Shown here: piece after piece, positions 11,163 to 22,512 of the stretch
How positions within the stretch are numbered: position 1 is the first letter of the stretch
Layout of the letters: each line of letters starts with the position of its first letter
Source of the DNA: Fragilariopsis cylindrus CCMP1102
Lineage: Eukaryota > Bacillariophyta > Bacillariophyceae > Bacillariales > Bacillariaceae
Direction of reading: 5' to 3'
Length of the DNA stretch: 64,000 bases
NCBI GenBank assembly: GCA_900095095.1
Contig: FMBT01000233.1
Coordinates: 1-64,000 of the forward strand
Notes under the pieces: generated by a model
What the model was told of the DNA's origin: nothing
Seen by the model: the letters and a program-made list of their open reading frames with translations, nothing else
Databases searched by the model: none
Made by a program: the position numbers and the translations under genes

Positions 11163-14100
11163 ATGTTTGATGTGACAAACTTCTTGATGAGATGGCTCTT
11201 TTTGAGTAATCTAGTGAGAGATGTCGCTGATGTCCAAACTCTCCCATACAATCCCGGAATCCCACTACCACCGGTTGCACCTGTTAGACATAATAATCAC
11301 ATTCAAGATACTGATTACCCGACGTCGTCATCCTCCTCATTGTTGGTACACCAAGCAACACATAATATACCTCGCCATCCGGTGGAAATACAACAACGTC
11401 CAACATCAATGACACCGCCATCACTTTCCACTGCTACCAGTGTTAATTGCGAAGACGAATGGAGGGATCAATGCTTAAGAGGAATTCTATCGTATCCTTC
11501 AGGAACGCAACGATTATTAATAATGGACGCCATGAGAGCCGAGTTGGTCGAACGACTGTCTAGTTCATTAAAGAAAGCCGATCAAACATTGGAGCAATAC
11601 GAACGCTATCGTCAACAAGAGAATCAACATGTAGGAGGAGATATCAACAACGACGCGTTATCTTCTCCAAAATTAGAAGAAATTAATACTGAAGAAGATA
11701 ATAGATATGATGGCATCGAAAATCGCCAATATAATGACCCATCGTCTTCGTCGTCGATAACGGCAGCGGCAGCGGAAAAGGAGAAACCCAAAGAAGATAG
11801 GAATGACATCTCAATTGCCTCGACCAAAAACGGAAGAAGGGTCGTAGACCTGGCTCCGCTTGACCTCCCGTCAACGATAATCGAATACGGAAAAAGATCA
11901 ACCACAGCTATACCAACAAGCTTGATAATAAGAGATATAGATGAATCCGAAGGAGAAAGAATACCCAAACCCTCCGCCGAAGAAGCTGACGACGCTCAAA
12001 AGACAATACGAGTTATCCGTGATTTTCTACCGCAACTTGTATCGGTCGTCCTGAAATCTCCACCCGCTTTTGATCCAAATCTAGTTGATCCAGTTGACAA
12101 ATTGCGTCGTCTGATTGTCAGACGCTGCGTCGATGACGCTAATTGGGGGGTCGATATGTGTTGGTTACTAGAGGCTGAGGTTGGTAGAGCTTGGAAGACT
12201 CTTTTTGAACATAGACAACAGACTGGAAGGAGACTAATAATAGTTCTACCTGCAGAAAAAGCTGCTGTCTTGGCGAAAATTGGGTCAGGGAAGAAAGAAT
12301 CATTTGACTTACTGCAAGATGCCGAACAAGCTACAGCTTTCGGGTTTACTGTTCCCTTCGATGAAAATATTTCCTATCATGATCCTAATCAATACCAGGA
12401 ATATAATCACCGTAACGAGGGGAACCTTCACGAAGATGGTCAAATTCCAAACGATAGCAAGTTACCATCGAGCTTGAGTCTTCGAAGATGCAGCCATTTC
12501 GGGGACACGATGCACTTTATTGATCGGCTCACCAAAATTTCCCTTGATATGCGGGGCGTTCCGATAGTTCATCGGCACGCATATCTACAAGATAGTTTAA
12601 AAGAAATTAATAGACGAATACGAAGACGAATGATCACGTGCGGGGATGTCAGTCTGGATGTTGAGGATCATCGTAGTCCTGATGACTGGCCTTTGATATC
12701 AGATATCACTTCAGATATGTTGATGTATTCGGTCCATCTCCCTATAGATCCCAAGGTTAGTAATGTTTGATCCGTTGCTTACCAAAATCTTAACTCAAAA
12801 AAAAAAACATCCCCCTTGGCCTAACAAACTTTTTCTTTGTCGTAACCAATTCGTGAAACAGCAAAGTAGTATATGGCCTGGAGGAGTACCAACTCAGTAC
12901 ATCACGAATGAAGGATCTGTAAAAATTCTGAATATTGTAGTAGAAGAGTCTCGTGTTCTAGCGTCAAGGGAACGATGTCCCTATCTCGTTCGTGTAGAAG
13001 TAGCAGACACTAACTTGAGGGGAAATGATTCCCGACTATATGCCTCCGGTGCGCCTGGACTCGGGGCAACTATCGAGGAAGCCTTGTCTATGAGTGCTAC
13101 GGCGATGTCCAACGCAGCTGCAACTGAAGCAAATATACACGAGCAAGGGTTCAGGAATTACCATATTCCTTCGGAGCTACTAGTACCTACCGCTCGCAAG
13201 TCGAAGAAGCATTGCAGTGTGACAATCGCAGAAAAAGAACTCGTTATGGAACCCCTATCGAAGGAGATGCCAAGAGGAGGATGGCAAGCAAATGAAACTT
13301 TGTTTTACTCCCACAATCCTGAAGATGTCTTTACAACCAATCCATATGATGCTGTTCGCGAAAACGAATATCAACAATTGCACCAACAAATGTACAACGA
13401 TCATGGTATGATTGTTCAGGCACCAACAAAAGGAACAGAACAAAGGTATGTAGTATTATCTCGTCCAATAGTATTCAGTAATATTTACACCCATGATTTG
13501 ACCTCATAATTATATTTTGGTCTTTGTGTCAAATTAGCCCTCTTATCTCTACTAGAGAAGCACTTCTAGATAGAATATTTGGACAGCTTTGGGACGACAA
13601 GTGTGAAGAGATTAGACAGGCTTCACCGTATGGTAAAATCGAAGGATGGCGACTTGCATCATTTATCATGAAAGCTGGAGAAGACATTCGAAGAGAAGCC
13701 CTCGTAATGCAAATCATCACAAAATTAAATGATTGGTTCATAACAGACATTCCCGAACCTTTTCGCCCTCATATGCGTCCATATACTATCATGTGTGTTG
13801 GAGGGGATGCTGGTTTGGTAGAGTGTTTATCGGATGCAAAGAGCGTGGATGAGGTGAAGAAGGGAACGGATCATTTCGAGAGCTTACGCGATTATTTTGA
13901 GCGTTCCTACGGGCCTCCTACAACATATAGCAGTCAATATAAGAAACAATCCACTTCTACACGGTCTGGAGTATCAAGAACTTTATCGTTTGAGGAAGCT
14001 CAAGATAACTTCCTAAGATCGTTGGTTGGATATAGTGTAATTTGTTACATACTCCAAATCAAAGACAGACACAATGCAAATATATTGATGGATCGCGATG

Positions 14101-14531
14101 GAAACATTATTCACATTGATTTTGGATTTGTTCTAGGTGACACCCCTAAAATGTGCAAAGTTCCCATTTTCAGTGAAAAGGCACCATTCAAGTTATCTGA
14201 TGAGTATTGGGATGTGTTAGGGGGCTGGAATATCAATCAGGGTGGCTTGGGTGTACGCTTTTGTCACATGTTTGAACATGCGTTTGCATGTGCTGCGGCT
14301 CACATGGATGAAATTGCATCATTGGTGGAAGCAACACTGTTGACAATGACGCAAAGTCCTCGTCAAGCTCGAGCGCTAGGGAACGGAGTAAGAAATAGAC
14401 TGAAAATGAGGGGCCCGCCAGGATCAACGGAACAAAAAGCATTTATCATGGAACTCGTTAACGCAGCTCGCACCAGCATGGGGACTGCCACATACGATTG
14501 GTTGCAAAGAAATATGAACGGCTATCAATGA
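11163..14531 (+). CDS. Phosphatidylinositol 4-kinase, type III beta (Pik1) class
   Basis: Three exons: 11163-12755, 12862-13445 and 13538-14531, joined by GT-AG introns (GTTAGT donor, GTATGT donor) to 1056 residues. The start is the ATG in ACCATG at 11163. The kinase makes phosphatidylinositol 4-phosphate, acting at the Golgi in other organisms. Residues ~305-350 match the helical PIK accessory region. The second exon carries a segment of the form PYLVRVEV, as in the N-lobe of PI4KB. The catalytic loop KDRHNANILMD (about residue 905) and activation segment IDFGFVL (about 921) are intact. The C-terminal block resembles PI4KB, including the final helices (TATYDWLQRNMNG). The N-terminal ~300 residues are Ser/Glu-rich and poorly conserved. 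No frame breaks. Confidence 0.92.
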
Positions 14532-14689
14532 GACATCAATGAAAGGGTATATATACCTGTTACTATAGTAGTAATCATTATAATTTTGCTCCAGCGAAGT
14601 TCGAAAGACTTTTTACCCATCCTACAAGTAATTTATAAATATAGGCCGGTATGATTTCAGAATCTAAATGTTATAATGACTCATCGCAC

Positions 14690-15422
14690 CGCAACAAGCG
14701 CTTCTCCATGTCAACTATGCCACCCATCCCATCACCACCGCCAACAACAAGAACAGTTGGACGCTCATCTAAACCCAGTTCTTTTGTACTGTGCACTTTT
14801 TTTGTGAGGTTGAGCTACCCTTGTTGCTGCCATGGGTTCTATTATCACTGTCGGAACACCAAAAGGCCTTTCGGATGGGAAGACCGTGCTGCCACATGAT
14901 CGAGCCTTTTTGTGTAAAACATCTGAGGGGACAAAAACTTTGTCGGCCGCTGTACGTATTAGATAGAAATAAATACAAATAATCAAAATTAATCTCCAGG
15001 GACTTTTGTCACAATATCAGAAAAAAGATACAAGCTAGCCAACTACTAAACTTACCAGGATTGAACCATGTCTTGTGTGCACCACCCAAATCGGTAACTA
15101 CTGTGACAAATGGGGTCAGTCGGGTACCATAATTACTATTTCATTGTCTGCTGCGATTATCACTACCATCGTCCAATTCAGAGAGAATCTTCAGGGGAAT
15201 ATCCTGACAAAGAGGATGAACTGAGACTAGAAAAAAGCAAAAAAATGGTACGATTATTTATTGGTATGTTGTTGTTGTTGTTATTCACTTTTGATCTTTC
15301 CTCATCTATCTCATCTATACTATCCAGCAGCATCAAAGTAGTCAAGATTATATATAGAACTTACCTACCATGTCGGCCCGAGCTTTGGTCGACTCGAATG
15401 ATCGATCAATGCATTTCTATAA
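14690..15422 (-). pseudogene. Truncated monogalactosyldiacylglycerol synthase relic
   Basis: Read on the minus strand, this stretch contains, in the right order, blocks of an MGDG synthase (GT28 family): KARADMV joined across an intron to VSVHPLCQDIPLKIL, then TPFVTVVTDLGGAHKTWFNP, then AADKVFVPSDVLHKKAR, HGLPIRKAFW and GLDERPTVLVVGGGDGMGG. Introns with good borders remain at 15364-15227 and 15055-14950, so this is a copy of genomic DNA and not of mRNA. The blocks lie in different frames, with breaks near 15135, 14900 and 14775. After GGIVDMEKRLL the frame hits a stop and the C-terminal half of the acceptor/donor domain is missing. The intact enzyme galactosylates diacylglycerol in plastid envelopes. 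I call it a fragmentary pseudogene. The beginning beyond 15422 was not identified. Confidence 0.8.
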
Positions 15423-15879
15423 GGGTTCGTGAACGATGTATAGTTTTACTAGTATTTACTACTGTAGTTATTTTTTGGGGGCATTATTTAGTTTTTTGGT
15501 AGAAAATCCTACTATCTTTCACGGTGATCGGAAATCGAAAAATATGCGAAGGCAGTGATTTTGCGCGCACGCGAATTTCGTTATATTAACATTACGGGAC
15601 TGGATTTGATCACGGACTTGAGAGATGAGACGATGATCGAATATGAAATACTTGTACACGTAACAAGCAGAAAAGAATGAATCAAATCTAAAATCAAACA
15701 TGTCAACAAAACATCCCTCAATCCTCAAATAACATATTGTCTCTTTGGGATAAACGTCGCCAGTTGCTTATAATTAAAATAGAATACAATAAAACCAAGG
15801 GCACGCATATGACATAGCTCCCGTAAGATTTTTTAATTGGCGTTACTACTTCTACTAGTAGAGAGGGCGGCTGGGCGTC
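15423..15879. promoter_or_regulatory. Upstream region of the seipin gene
   Basis: About 450 bases without a convincing gene. It contains the likely seipin promoter and 5' UTR. A short open frame crossing 15110-15502 on the plus strand is the antisense of the broken MGDG synthase copy and is not counted as a gene. Confidence 0.4.
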
Positions 15880-17403
15880 ATGATGAATGATCTCAATGAT
15901 GATAATCTTCGTCGCCGTCGTCACAACGATGTAGCTACTATTAGATTTCTGTTGGAAGAGGCGTTGATTTTCTCATCGGAATCAGCAATTCAAAGGCGCC
16001 GACAATCTTCACACTTTACCTTTGAAGAACGGGACATGCGACGAGAGAGGTCGTTTGTTGGAATATTTCCATTACTACGTAGATTTCTTCTTCTTTGGGT
16101 ATTCGGATTGCTGTTAATTGTGCTTTCTGCCTGTGAATATTTTGTGTTCTATAAGTTAGTCATGCCCGGTCTTCATACTAGCCAAATACTAGCATTCGAC
16201 TACACTGGTCTCGACTACCAGACAAGAAAAGAAACAGCGACAAAATATGTAGACAACACTTGTGAAAGAAATACAGCAAATACGACGAATACAAATACAA
16301 CAAGAATGGTTTCCTCTTCTTCGTCCATCTCCCCGTTGCGTGTATCAGAACAAGAGGACGAAAATTATCGACAACTCGCGGAATTAGCTCCGTTTGCTGT
16401 AGTTGATCTATTTGCGACTCATCAATCTTGGCAGCACAAGATTCCAGACATTGTACCAAGATTAAATACTAGAAAACATATTTTAACTAAGGGGATGCCG
16501 CATTATATTGAAATTATGTAAGTTTTCAGCTGAATAATGAGATGGTCTTTTATAAAATCTTGTTTCCGATAAAATAAGATAAAACTTCAACACTAATCCG
16601 CCTATAGACTCGATCTACCCGAATCAGACTTAAATCGAAAAACAATTGGCATGTTTAATGTCGTTGTGGAGTTGCTGTCGTCTGAAACAGGCGAAACAAA
16701 CACTCATTACAATAACAGCCCGAAGAAACTACTAGCAACATCCACGAGAACGACGAGGATTCCTTTTGAATCATTATGGATATCAAATTTTCGCAAGAGT
16801 ATCTGTATTGTTCCTTACATGGTTGGTGTCATCCAAGAAAATCGAAGGGTTGTCGTTCCATCGTATCGTTACTTTGTAGAGAGCGCAGAATTCCCCTTAC
16901 GATACGTGAAGGTCCGGCTCTTGATGTCACCAGAAAAGGCGCAACGGGGAGAATTGGTTGAAGTGGTACAGGGAATGGTGAACATTGGAAAGGAACTCAC
17001 TGACGTACAGTTGGTGCTTAAAGAGTGGTTCTTAACCTGTCTGACATTTGGAACAACATTCTTCTTCTTTTTGCAACTAGTCTTAATTTTTGCCACCCAT
17101 TATTTCTGGAAATGTAGAAAACAGCGGCAACACATTATACTTGAAGATGACGTTTCTGAAAATCTTGGTCTCGACGTAATTGATGATATTGACGACGAGG
17201 GTCAAAGTAATCGTAGTGGCAACCCTATTAATGAATCCTTCGATGAAAACGAAACCAGCTCTTCACAAGGCCTGAACAATAGCCGGTATTCCGACGAACA
17301 AGGGGAATGGGAGGATTTGCCACAACCAACACGATCCTCTTCGCAAGCTCCAAGAACTGATGTTACCGTTACCATTGAACCAGATACTTCAAACACAACT
17401 TAA
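15880..17403 (+). CDS. Seipin (lipid-droplet biogenesis protein)
   Basis: Two exons, 15880-16517 and 16608-17403, separated by an intron with a GTAAGT donor; the product has 477 residues. There is one membrane segment at about residues 67-90 and a second at about 355-380, with a lumenal domain between them, the classic seipin layout. The exon junction joins PHYIEIM to LDLPESDLNRKTIGMFNVVV, the conserved start of the seipin beta-sandwich core. Seipin forms ring-shaped oligomers in the endoplasmic reticulum and organises lipid-droplet formation and triacylglycerol packing. The cytosolic C-terminal tail is acidic and Ser-rich. A Thr/Asn-rich insertion lies between residues ~125 and 150. Two adjacent ATG codons begin the frame; the first is used here. 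Confidence 0.9.
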
Positions 17404-17760
17404 CAATAATGCTAACAACTGTGTTTGGGGGGGGGGGGGGGGGAATGTAAATATAGAATCAGAATGAAAAGGAAATCTAAGTTGAGATCAAGGCACATCA
17501 TTCCCGATCAACATACGAATCAGAAAAGTTCTTGATTGATCACGGATTGAGGAGGTAAATCAAGCTTTTGTCGGTGCTTTATGTTTAAAAGTATTTATTC
17601 AATATAGGAGATATTTTGTATTCTAATTATATATTATATAACAAGTGTTCATTCAGAAGTAGCAGCTATCTTGGGATAGAGCAAGGATAGAATAGTGATA
17701 GAAGCTTTATACATGTCTGTGTGTGTGAGACCGAGCGCTAGTACACTTGTGTAGTTGATG
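17404..17760. other. 3' intergenic stretch with a 17-base G run
   Basis: This is the space between the convergent seipin and Nudix genes. An uninterrupted run of 17 G residues lies at 17427-17443, 24 bases after the seipin stop, and so is probably transcribed in its 3' UTR. The rest is AT-rich, with possible polyadenylation sites near 17610-17645. Confidence 0.6.
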
Positions 17761-18943
17761 CTATATCTTGTTGTTATCACAAATAGAAGTCGTGTTGATA
17801 GAGCTTTTTTGCATTTTATGTAGATTGCGCTGCTTAAGTTCCTTTAAAGCTTCTTGAAACTCTGGTCTTGATTCCGTCATTCGAATGGCCTCTTCAATAT
17901 CAACAACTTTGCGGAGACGACCTTGTTCCGGCCATTCATCTCGTACCTCAGTAACGTACAAAGGAAAAAGAGTCATCTTTACGTGCGAATGGCTCAGTGA
18001 ACCCTCAGATGCGACGGAGCCAGTATCTCCATCAGAATAATTCTGTTGACTCTTGGGTTGGCCCTGTATCCCGCTGGCAATTTCATCTTCAGTTTGAGGT
18101 AGATTTCCGGACAAAGAAACGATGCGATTCTTTGAAGAAGTTGAGATGGATGGGACAGGAATAGGAACAGAAGCAGGAACAATCCCTGGTGTTCAGTTGG
18201 CGAGACAACCTTTGGGCTCGATGAATGGGCTTCACGGATTTGCTTGGCCTTTCGCTGAACTTCCTCGTGTTCGATTCGTCTCTTTTTACCCTTTCGAGTT
18301 TCATATTCAATCTCTTTGAGCGTCGGGCCCAGCACTCCAAAGACACCACTTTCCTCGAAGTTTCGCGGATTGCACTTTCTTCTATGGCCTCATCTTTCTC
18401 CCATCCACCTTTAGGAAGGATCCATTCACTTTTTCGACTAGCTGAAACAAAGAGGATCTTCCCATCCTCCACGATTGGGACACACCCCGTGGTCATTCGG
18501 TATAGTCTCTGCGTTACAGGATCGGTAAACCAACGTTGTGTCTGTCTTCCATTTCGTGAGATCGTTTGAGTCTTCACCTTAAGGTTGATTCGTTCTGACT
18601 CATCCTTCCGTTGCAAAAATCCTCCAACATAGGAGGTCGATATCGACGTTCCGCTTTCTCGCGAAGCAGTTGATGAGCTCGAGGAAACTACCGAAATTTC
18701 TTGCAGTCCTACGTCTGATGAGGACGATTTTTCCGTTGGAACTGAGCTACTGATAGTCGACTCAGGATCCGTAAGGAATGTGAACTTGATTATTTCTTCG
18801 GAAGACGTCGCCTCTTGTTTCAAATTAGGGTTTCCTATCGGTTTTGGTTTCATTCGTCCTACCATGTTGGACAAATCGACAACTTGTTCTTCTTCTTCCT
18901 TCTGATTTGGCGATTCGATGAACGTTACGTTATTAGAAGACAT
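17761..18943 (-). CDS. Nudix hydrolase, diphosphoinositol-polyphosphate phosphohydrolase type (frame broken twice)
   Basis: ATG at 18943 starts a Ser-rich N-terminal extension of about 140 residues, then a Nudix fold: TTGCVPIVEDGKILFVSASR, WILPKGGWEKDEAIEESAIRE. The Nudix box (GX5EX7REUXEEXGU) is entered correctly, but one base is missing near 18354-18363. The required continuation (FEESGVFGVLGP) appears in the next frame, where the enzyme carries on to a Lys/Arg-rich segment. A second single-base shift near 18183-18195 leads to the last frame (SGNLPQTEDEIASG ... EVRDEWPEQGRLRKVVD), which closes the Nudix fold and ends at 17761. Members with this look remove phosphate from diphosphoinositol phosphates or dinucleoside polyphosphates in the cytosol. 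Substrate is inferred from overall resemblance only. If the shifts are real, the gene is dead. Confidence 0.75.
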
Positions 18944-19715
18944 CTTTTCTCTGCTTCTCTTTAGTTTGAAGAAGTGTTAGCAAAGGAAACAACGATTACA
19001 AACTGCGTTATTAACGTATTAATCTTGGATGAGCTCTTTACAGTTCATTGGGTTGAATTAAGATTAAGAATTAAACCCCTTTGCAGGCTTGGTGCGTTTT
19101 TACTCTTTGATTTCTTTTACACTGCTACGGGTACGCACAACGATGCTCGTGTTTTTTAATTTATTTTTACTGGAGCGCAAGGTGATTTTCAGTCGTGTAT
19201 AATTTAATTGTCCACATATAATTTTTTAATTGTGTTTAAATTGTAGTAAAAATGTTTTTGTAGTACCCCCCATGGTGGCTCTCTTTTGTCTCTCAACTGA
19301 TTGTAGCATATATTCTAGTATCATGAAATCAATCCCACTATAATTATCTGTTTATCTTGACCAACAACGAAAAGAGTAGAGGGCCGAGATTTACCCATTA
19401 ATTCAGGTTCATAAAAATGAGAGTGATTTGATTTTTCGTGTTGATTGAAAAATAGTCTGTCTGTTGCACAAATTTTGAAAATTATGAACGAGACAATTAC
19501 CATATGTAGTATATACTGTAGTTATGCTGTTGGTATTATCCAAAAGGAAACATTAAAAGAATGAAAATCTAACCATTTACTTATAAAAAATTGTCATACT
19601 ACACAAGCTTTATAAGCACTACAATATACAAATGTACCTTTCTCCCCATAATAATTTTTTAATCCAAAATAGAATGTAAATTATCTGCATTATTTGACAT
19701 TCAATGTGTACAAGG
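18944..19715. other. Gene-free stretch of 0.8 kb
   Basis: This holds the upstream region of the Nudix gene and the downstream region of the IQM-like gene. It is AT-rich. Short frames at 18974-19159 (+) and 19321-19503 (-) have no recognisable features. Confidence 0.4.
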
Positions 19716-21037
19716 TTTAGTCGTCACCATTAATTAGACTGAGTGCCTCCGTTACACTGGTAACATCAGCCTTTCGAATCTTGTGAATCTTGTCGAAAAT
19801 TCCGTTACCAATGAAATCGGCTTTATGCGCTAAGAACACGCAACGTCCACAGCTATCTCAAGATGAAGACTATCTACCTTTTTCATCTTCTTTTCTCTTT
19901 GTCCTTTCCTTTATTCTTCTTACATTCTCCACTATTGTTATCTTTGCCTAACTTTACAGCCTTCTTCTTGAAATCATCTATTTCACGAGACACGTGTAGG
20001 AGCTGTTGAGTATCCATCTCAAAGGTTCGTAAATCAACCCCCCTTCGATGCAAAAAGAAGAGCATGCGTTGGATGTGAGCTTCACCAGGACGATAATGTC
20101 CAGAGTGCGGATACAAACGTGTCAGGTATCCTTGATTGTCGGTAATGATGATCCCTGCTGATGCCACAGCCTTGCCACTAAAAAAGAAGAGTGATGAAAA
20201 CGTTGCTTGGAGTGACCTGAAATTGAGGTAATTTTTGGTGCTCCATACATGACGTTGTCGCGTAGTATAAAAATCCATCCCTCAGAGCCCGTAAGAACTG
20301 GATCGTTGTCTACATCAACGACGAGACCTCGGCCATCCTCCTCAACAACCATATCTAAAGCGTATCTTTCGGTTATATTGGGATTCATGATATAAAGGAC
20401 TGTATCTGAATCCAAAACAGATCGTGGGCATTCGTCCATGTTGGGGAGGGGTTGACCTGCCGCTTCGCCTTTGGAATCTAGCCAGTCAAAAAATTGGTTT
20501 GTGGGAAAGCCTAAGCGCTCCCATAGGCGATAGTAAAGACGAAGATTTTTACCATAACGATGATACTTGTCGCTCACCTCTAGCCATGCCTTCCTGTGCA
20601 ATTGCGCGTAATTTCCTCTTTGAATCCCTCGCTTCGTAATCTCGGGCGGGTTGGCACATATTCCCTTGTATACAAAATTTGTTCTATCACCTATTCCATC
20701 TGATAAATGATTCATAGAACCAAATTCTATGTCTGAGTGTTGTTCGAACGGCCACATGGGGCGTGCTTTGCGACGGTGTTCAAAAGTTAGCGAATTAGTA
20801 ATTGCACGTTTGGACAATGGTGTTTCATACTGATCAGCGATCAAAAAATTGATTGAAACTGTACTTTCTACTTTTTTGGGAGTAACATTGGTCGCTTCTA
20901 CCATTAAATCCGATGGTAACAACTTTTCTTGATGGGAATGATTCAAAATACCTTCTGATTCAATGGCCTCTGTGTCGTCGCCGTCCTCCTCTTTGGTATT
21001 AACATCACCATCATCATCATCATCATCGTCGTCGTCG

Positions 21038-21069
<32 letters not shown>

Positions 21070-21927
21070 AATTATGCACAAATCTTCTCGATTAATTGAA
21101 ATTTCTTCGCCTACCGCTTGCGCGAATTGAATAGCTTCGCTCATACGTCTACGTACCGCCATACCTTCTTGCTCAGTCTTGGCGACTAAATCATCTTGTG
21201 CTACGGAAATAGATGATGATAAAGTATTGTCCCCTTCTTGTATTTGTTGTGGATCGTTAATTTCTTCTCCTGGAGTGATCCATAGTGATAGTTGTTTATT
21301 AAGACTCGCGCTGTCACGTTTTGAATCGATGGCATTATCGTTCTTCTCTTTCCTTGGATTAGATCGAATCTCTCCGGACAAGAGTCTTCGGATTCTATCT
21401 CGATTATTGAATTGTTTCTCATCGATTTGCTGCTGCGACGTAGATGAATTTGTCTGGTGATTCACTGAATTTGTATCTCTTCTATACGAGGACTGTTCTT
21501 GATGCTGCTGTAACAGACAGGAGGAACTCGTCAATTGCCCACTACCAGATATCATGCCTCCTTCTTGTATCAAACTGCCGTTGCTGTCAAAGTATCGATT
21601 AGACGATAAAACATCATCGTATTTGACATTACTCCCATTAATTTCTCCGTGATGCATCAAAATTTCGGTAGTGGAAGCCATGGGCAGCGTCATAACTGGA
21701 ACATCCTCCATACGCAGTGATCGATCTTTAGGCCTTAATATGGGTGTTCCATCAGGCGAATATTGAGATACTTGGGAAGCAGCGTAATGCATACTTTCTA
21801 ATAAATCGGCATCTCGTTCTCGCATACGAACATCATCACCACGCATGATTTCTCCAACTGCAGCACCCGAAGGTGTGCTAAGGAGAGAAAGATCTTTTTT
21901 CTGACATTCTATTCGCTTCTTGTCCAT
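19716..21927 (-). CDS. IQM-like protein (calmodulin-binding family domain), frame broken
   Basis: ATG at 21927 opens a 600-codon frame. The first ~370 residues are low-complexity, including a run of more than 20 Asp. From about residue 400 it resembles the plant IQM domain: YHRYGKNLRLYYRLW, FFDWLDSKGEAA, MDECPRSVLDSDTVLYI, ERYALDMVVEEDGRG, GWIFILRDNVMYGAPK, RFHHSSF. One T is missing from the run at 20180-20185; the next frame continues with SGKAVASAGIIITD, LYPHSGHYRPGEAHIQ and LHRRGVDLRTFEMD, the end of the same domain. That frame stops at 19883. A further conserved-looking stretch (CVFLAHKADFIGNGIFDKIH) ends at 19716 and may be a C-terminal extension reached through another shift or an intron. 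The biochemical role of the IQM domain is not settled. No clear IQ motif was found. Confidence 0.7.
21005..21070 (-). repeat. Asp-codon trinucleotide repeat
   Basis: A run of ATC/GTC triplets on the plus strand encodes an uninterrupted tract of more than 20 Asp in the IQM-like protein on the minus strand. The triplet mix of both Asp codons changes in blocks (ATC block, GTC block, alternating block), as expected from slippage followed by local duplication. Confidence 0.85.
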
Positions 21928-22512
21928 ATTAATCAGATGAATGTATTATCATTATCCTTCATCAACAACTGTTAGCAACAAAATATTTCTAAAATAATAA
22001 TAACAAACAAAATATTTAAAAATTAAAGTGATTGAAATAAAAATATAAAATTCAAAATCATGTAAGTTACCTTTTATTCAAATTCAGTCAGTATTCTTCA
22101 AACTTTTTTGCTTGATGAATGAATCAATCGATTGATTGATTTGATTCGTAGATTCATTCGATTCATTCATTCAACGTACAAATTTCCGAAATAATTGTAA
22201 AGCGTTAATACAAGCAGCCAAGCAAAAGAGGAAGAGTTTTTTTAGGCGTCTGTCTGTCTGTATTCCGCTGAAGATCAAGATACCCGATTTAAGGATTTTT
22301 TATCAATGATGGAAATAATTATGGCTTGATGGCTACTTTGACGACAACGTTTCATTTTATCTGTTATTTTGCTAGATTTGCTACCAAGTTAATGAAATCG
22401 GTATCGGACGAAGCCAACAATAATTACAGTATTTATTTGTACGGATCAATTTAGAAGTTTGCTCCATACTCAATCAAATTTTGCTGCTACCGTTAGCATC
22501 TATCGCAATAAG
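21928..22512. promoter_or_regulatory. Divergent upstream region
   Basis: About 585 bases lie between the divergent starts of the IQM-like and SET-domain genes. Bases 22105-22170 are a simple-sequence patch of repeated GAATGAATC/GATTGATT units (TTGATTGATTTGATTCG). No gene is recognised. Confidence 0.4.

Noticed and set aside
15110-15502. A 130-codon frame starting with ATG on the plus strand
   Set aside because: The opposite strand carries recognisable MGDG synthase blocks with splice sites; the plus-strand protein has no conserved features.
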